Shown: positions 63,645 to 64,000 of the stretch, piece after piece
How the letters are laid out: each line of letters opens with the position of its first letter
Numbering within the stretch: the first letter of the stretch is position 1
Made by a program: the position numbers and the translations under genes
Source of the DNA: Mariniblastus fucicola
Lineage (GTDB): Bacteria > Planctomycetota > Planctomycetia > Pirellulales > Pirellulaceae
Reading direction: 5' to 3'
DNA: 64,000 nt
Assembly: GCF_008087665.1 (NCBI RefSeq)
Contig: NZ_CP042912.1
Location: 6,014,001 to 6,078,000, forward strand
The notes under the pieces: generated by a model
What the model saw: only the letters and a program-made list of their open reading frames with translations
Databases searched by the model: none
What the model was told of the DNA's origin: nothing

Positions 63645-64000
63645 ATGATGCCATCGAAACTCTTCTTGGCCGGACTCGCGGTCTTGTTGATGCATGCGCC
63701 CGGCTTAATTTTTGCACAGGAGCACGTTCAAGCCAAAGCCGTTGAATCAGAATCCGAACGCGACGCACGGATGGCTTGGTGGAAAGAAGCTCGATTCGGA
63801 ATGTTCGTTCACTGGGGCGTCTATTCGGTGGTCGGCGGAAAATACAAGGGGCAGGATTTACCCAACAGCGCCGAGTGGATGATGTGCCGTGGCAAGATTC
63901 CAATTTCCGAGTACCAGCAATATGCGGCTCAGTTCAATCCGATCAAGTTCGACGCCGATGAATTCGTAGGACGTGCAAAACGGGCCGGCATGAAATACAT
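63645..64000 (+). CDS. GH29 alpha-L-fucosidase, partial at window edge
   Basis: A start codon at 63645 (a second in-frame ATG follows) with AAGGA upstream opens a signal peptide (LFLAGLAVLLMHAPGLIFAQ). The mature N-terminus has RMAWWKEARFGMFVHWGVYSV, then AEWMMCRGKIPISEYQQYAAQF and FVGRAKRAGMKY, a clear GH29 retaining alpha-L-fucosidase start. The gene continues past the right edge, so the nucleophile and acid/base are outside. It is divergent from the beta-helix gene. Confidence 0.9.
   Translation, partial: MMPSKLFLAGLAVLLMHAPGLIFAQEHVQAKAVESESERDARMAWWKEARFGMFVHWGVYSVVGGKYKGQDLPNSAEWMMCRGKIPISEYQQYAAQFNPIKFDADEFVGRAKRAGMKY

Noticed and set aside
1-64000. CRISPR array, tRNA or rRNA genes
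   Set aside because: No regularly spaced direct repeats, no cloverleaf with a recognisable anticodon arm and no rRNA-like conserved stretches were seen on reading.

Overview
The window looks like a marine planctomycete of the Pirellulales (Rhodopirellula-like). The reasons are the density of secreted S1 sulfatases (ten coding regions, one of them internally deleted), DUF1559 pilin-like proteins with a type IV prepilin leader, a PEP-CTERM protein, a giant CotH/lamin-tail protein with an LEPRxLLA-like N-terminal motif, dockerin-like C-termini reading FDLLxFRxxYG, and a sigma-ECF/FecR pair. The genus cannot be fixed from the sequence alone.

Region 1 (1-2.78 kb) is a gene-cassette array: four complete and one half attC-like recombination sites (about 136-209 bp, near-identical outer arms, RYYYAAC/GTTRRRY boxes) separating small, mostly unrecognisable ORFs on the plus strand. 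No integrase lies in the window. The array ends abruptly in a 3' fragment of a short-chain dehydrogenase (SDR). Region 2 (3.1-6.3 kb) is genomic debris: a hypothetical gene, a decayed ISL3 transposase, a DUF2383 gene, and a small gene cleanly split by an intact IS5-type element with a TAA target duplication. Region 3 (6.3-9.5 kb) has an NAD-dependent epimerase, a 509-aa secreted unknown and a small secreted protein.

Region 4 (9.7-18.0 kb, minus strand) reads, in transcription order: ECF sigma factor, FecR-like membrane protein with a large ectodomain, UxaA-type sugar-acid dehydratase, a broken SDR, a ThuA/beta-propeller fusion and a sulfatase. Region 5 (18.3-27.1 kb, plus strand) has two copies of a DUF1559-lipoprotein pair. 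The first set leads to a PEP-CTERM protein, an orphan dockerin-like fragment and an intact GH95 alpha-L-fucosidase. The second set is frameshifted and followed by only a 28-codon relic of a second GH95, then an alginate-lyase-fold protein.

Region 6 (27.2-64 kb) is a polysaccharide-degradation island: sulfatases, three hydrolase/sulfatase fusions, a Gfo/Idh/MocA oxidoreductase, a sugar-porter MFS transporter, a GH43/GH117-like protein fused to a DUF6786-like domain, a clan-A glycoside hydrolase with CBM6 and dockerin-like module, the CotH giant, a beta-helix protein resembling GH141 with a PDZ insertion, and the start of a GH29 alpha-L-fucosidase at the right edge. GH95, GH29, a GH141-like protein and many sulfatases together suggest a sulfated fucan (fucoidan) as substrate. 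The UxaA homologue plus SDR recalls the non-phosphorylating L-fucose route of Campylobacter, so polymer attack and fucose catabolism may be encoded together. That functional reading is inference; the families are read from motifs.
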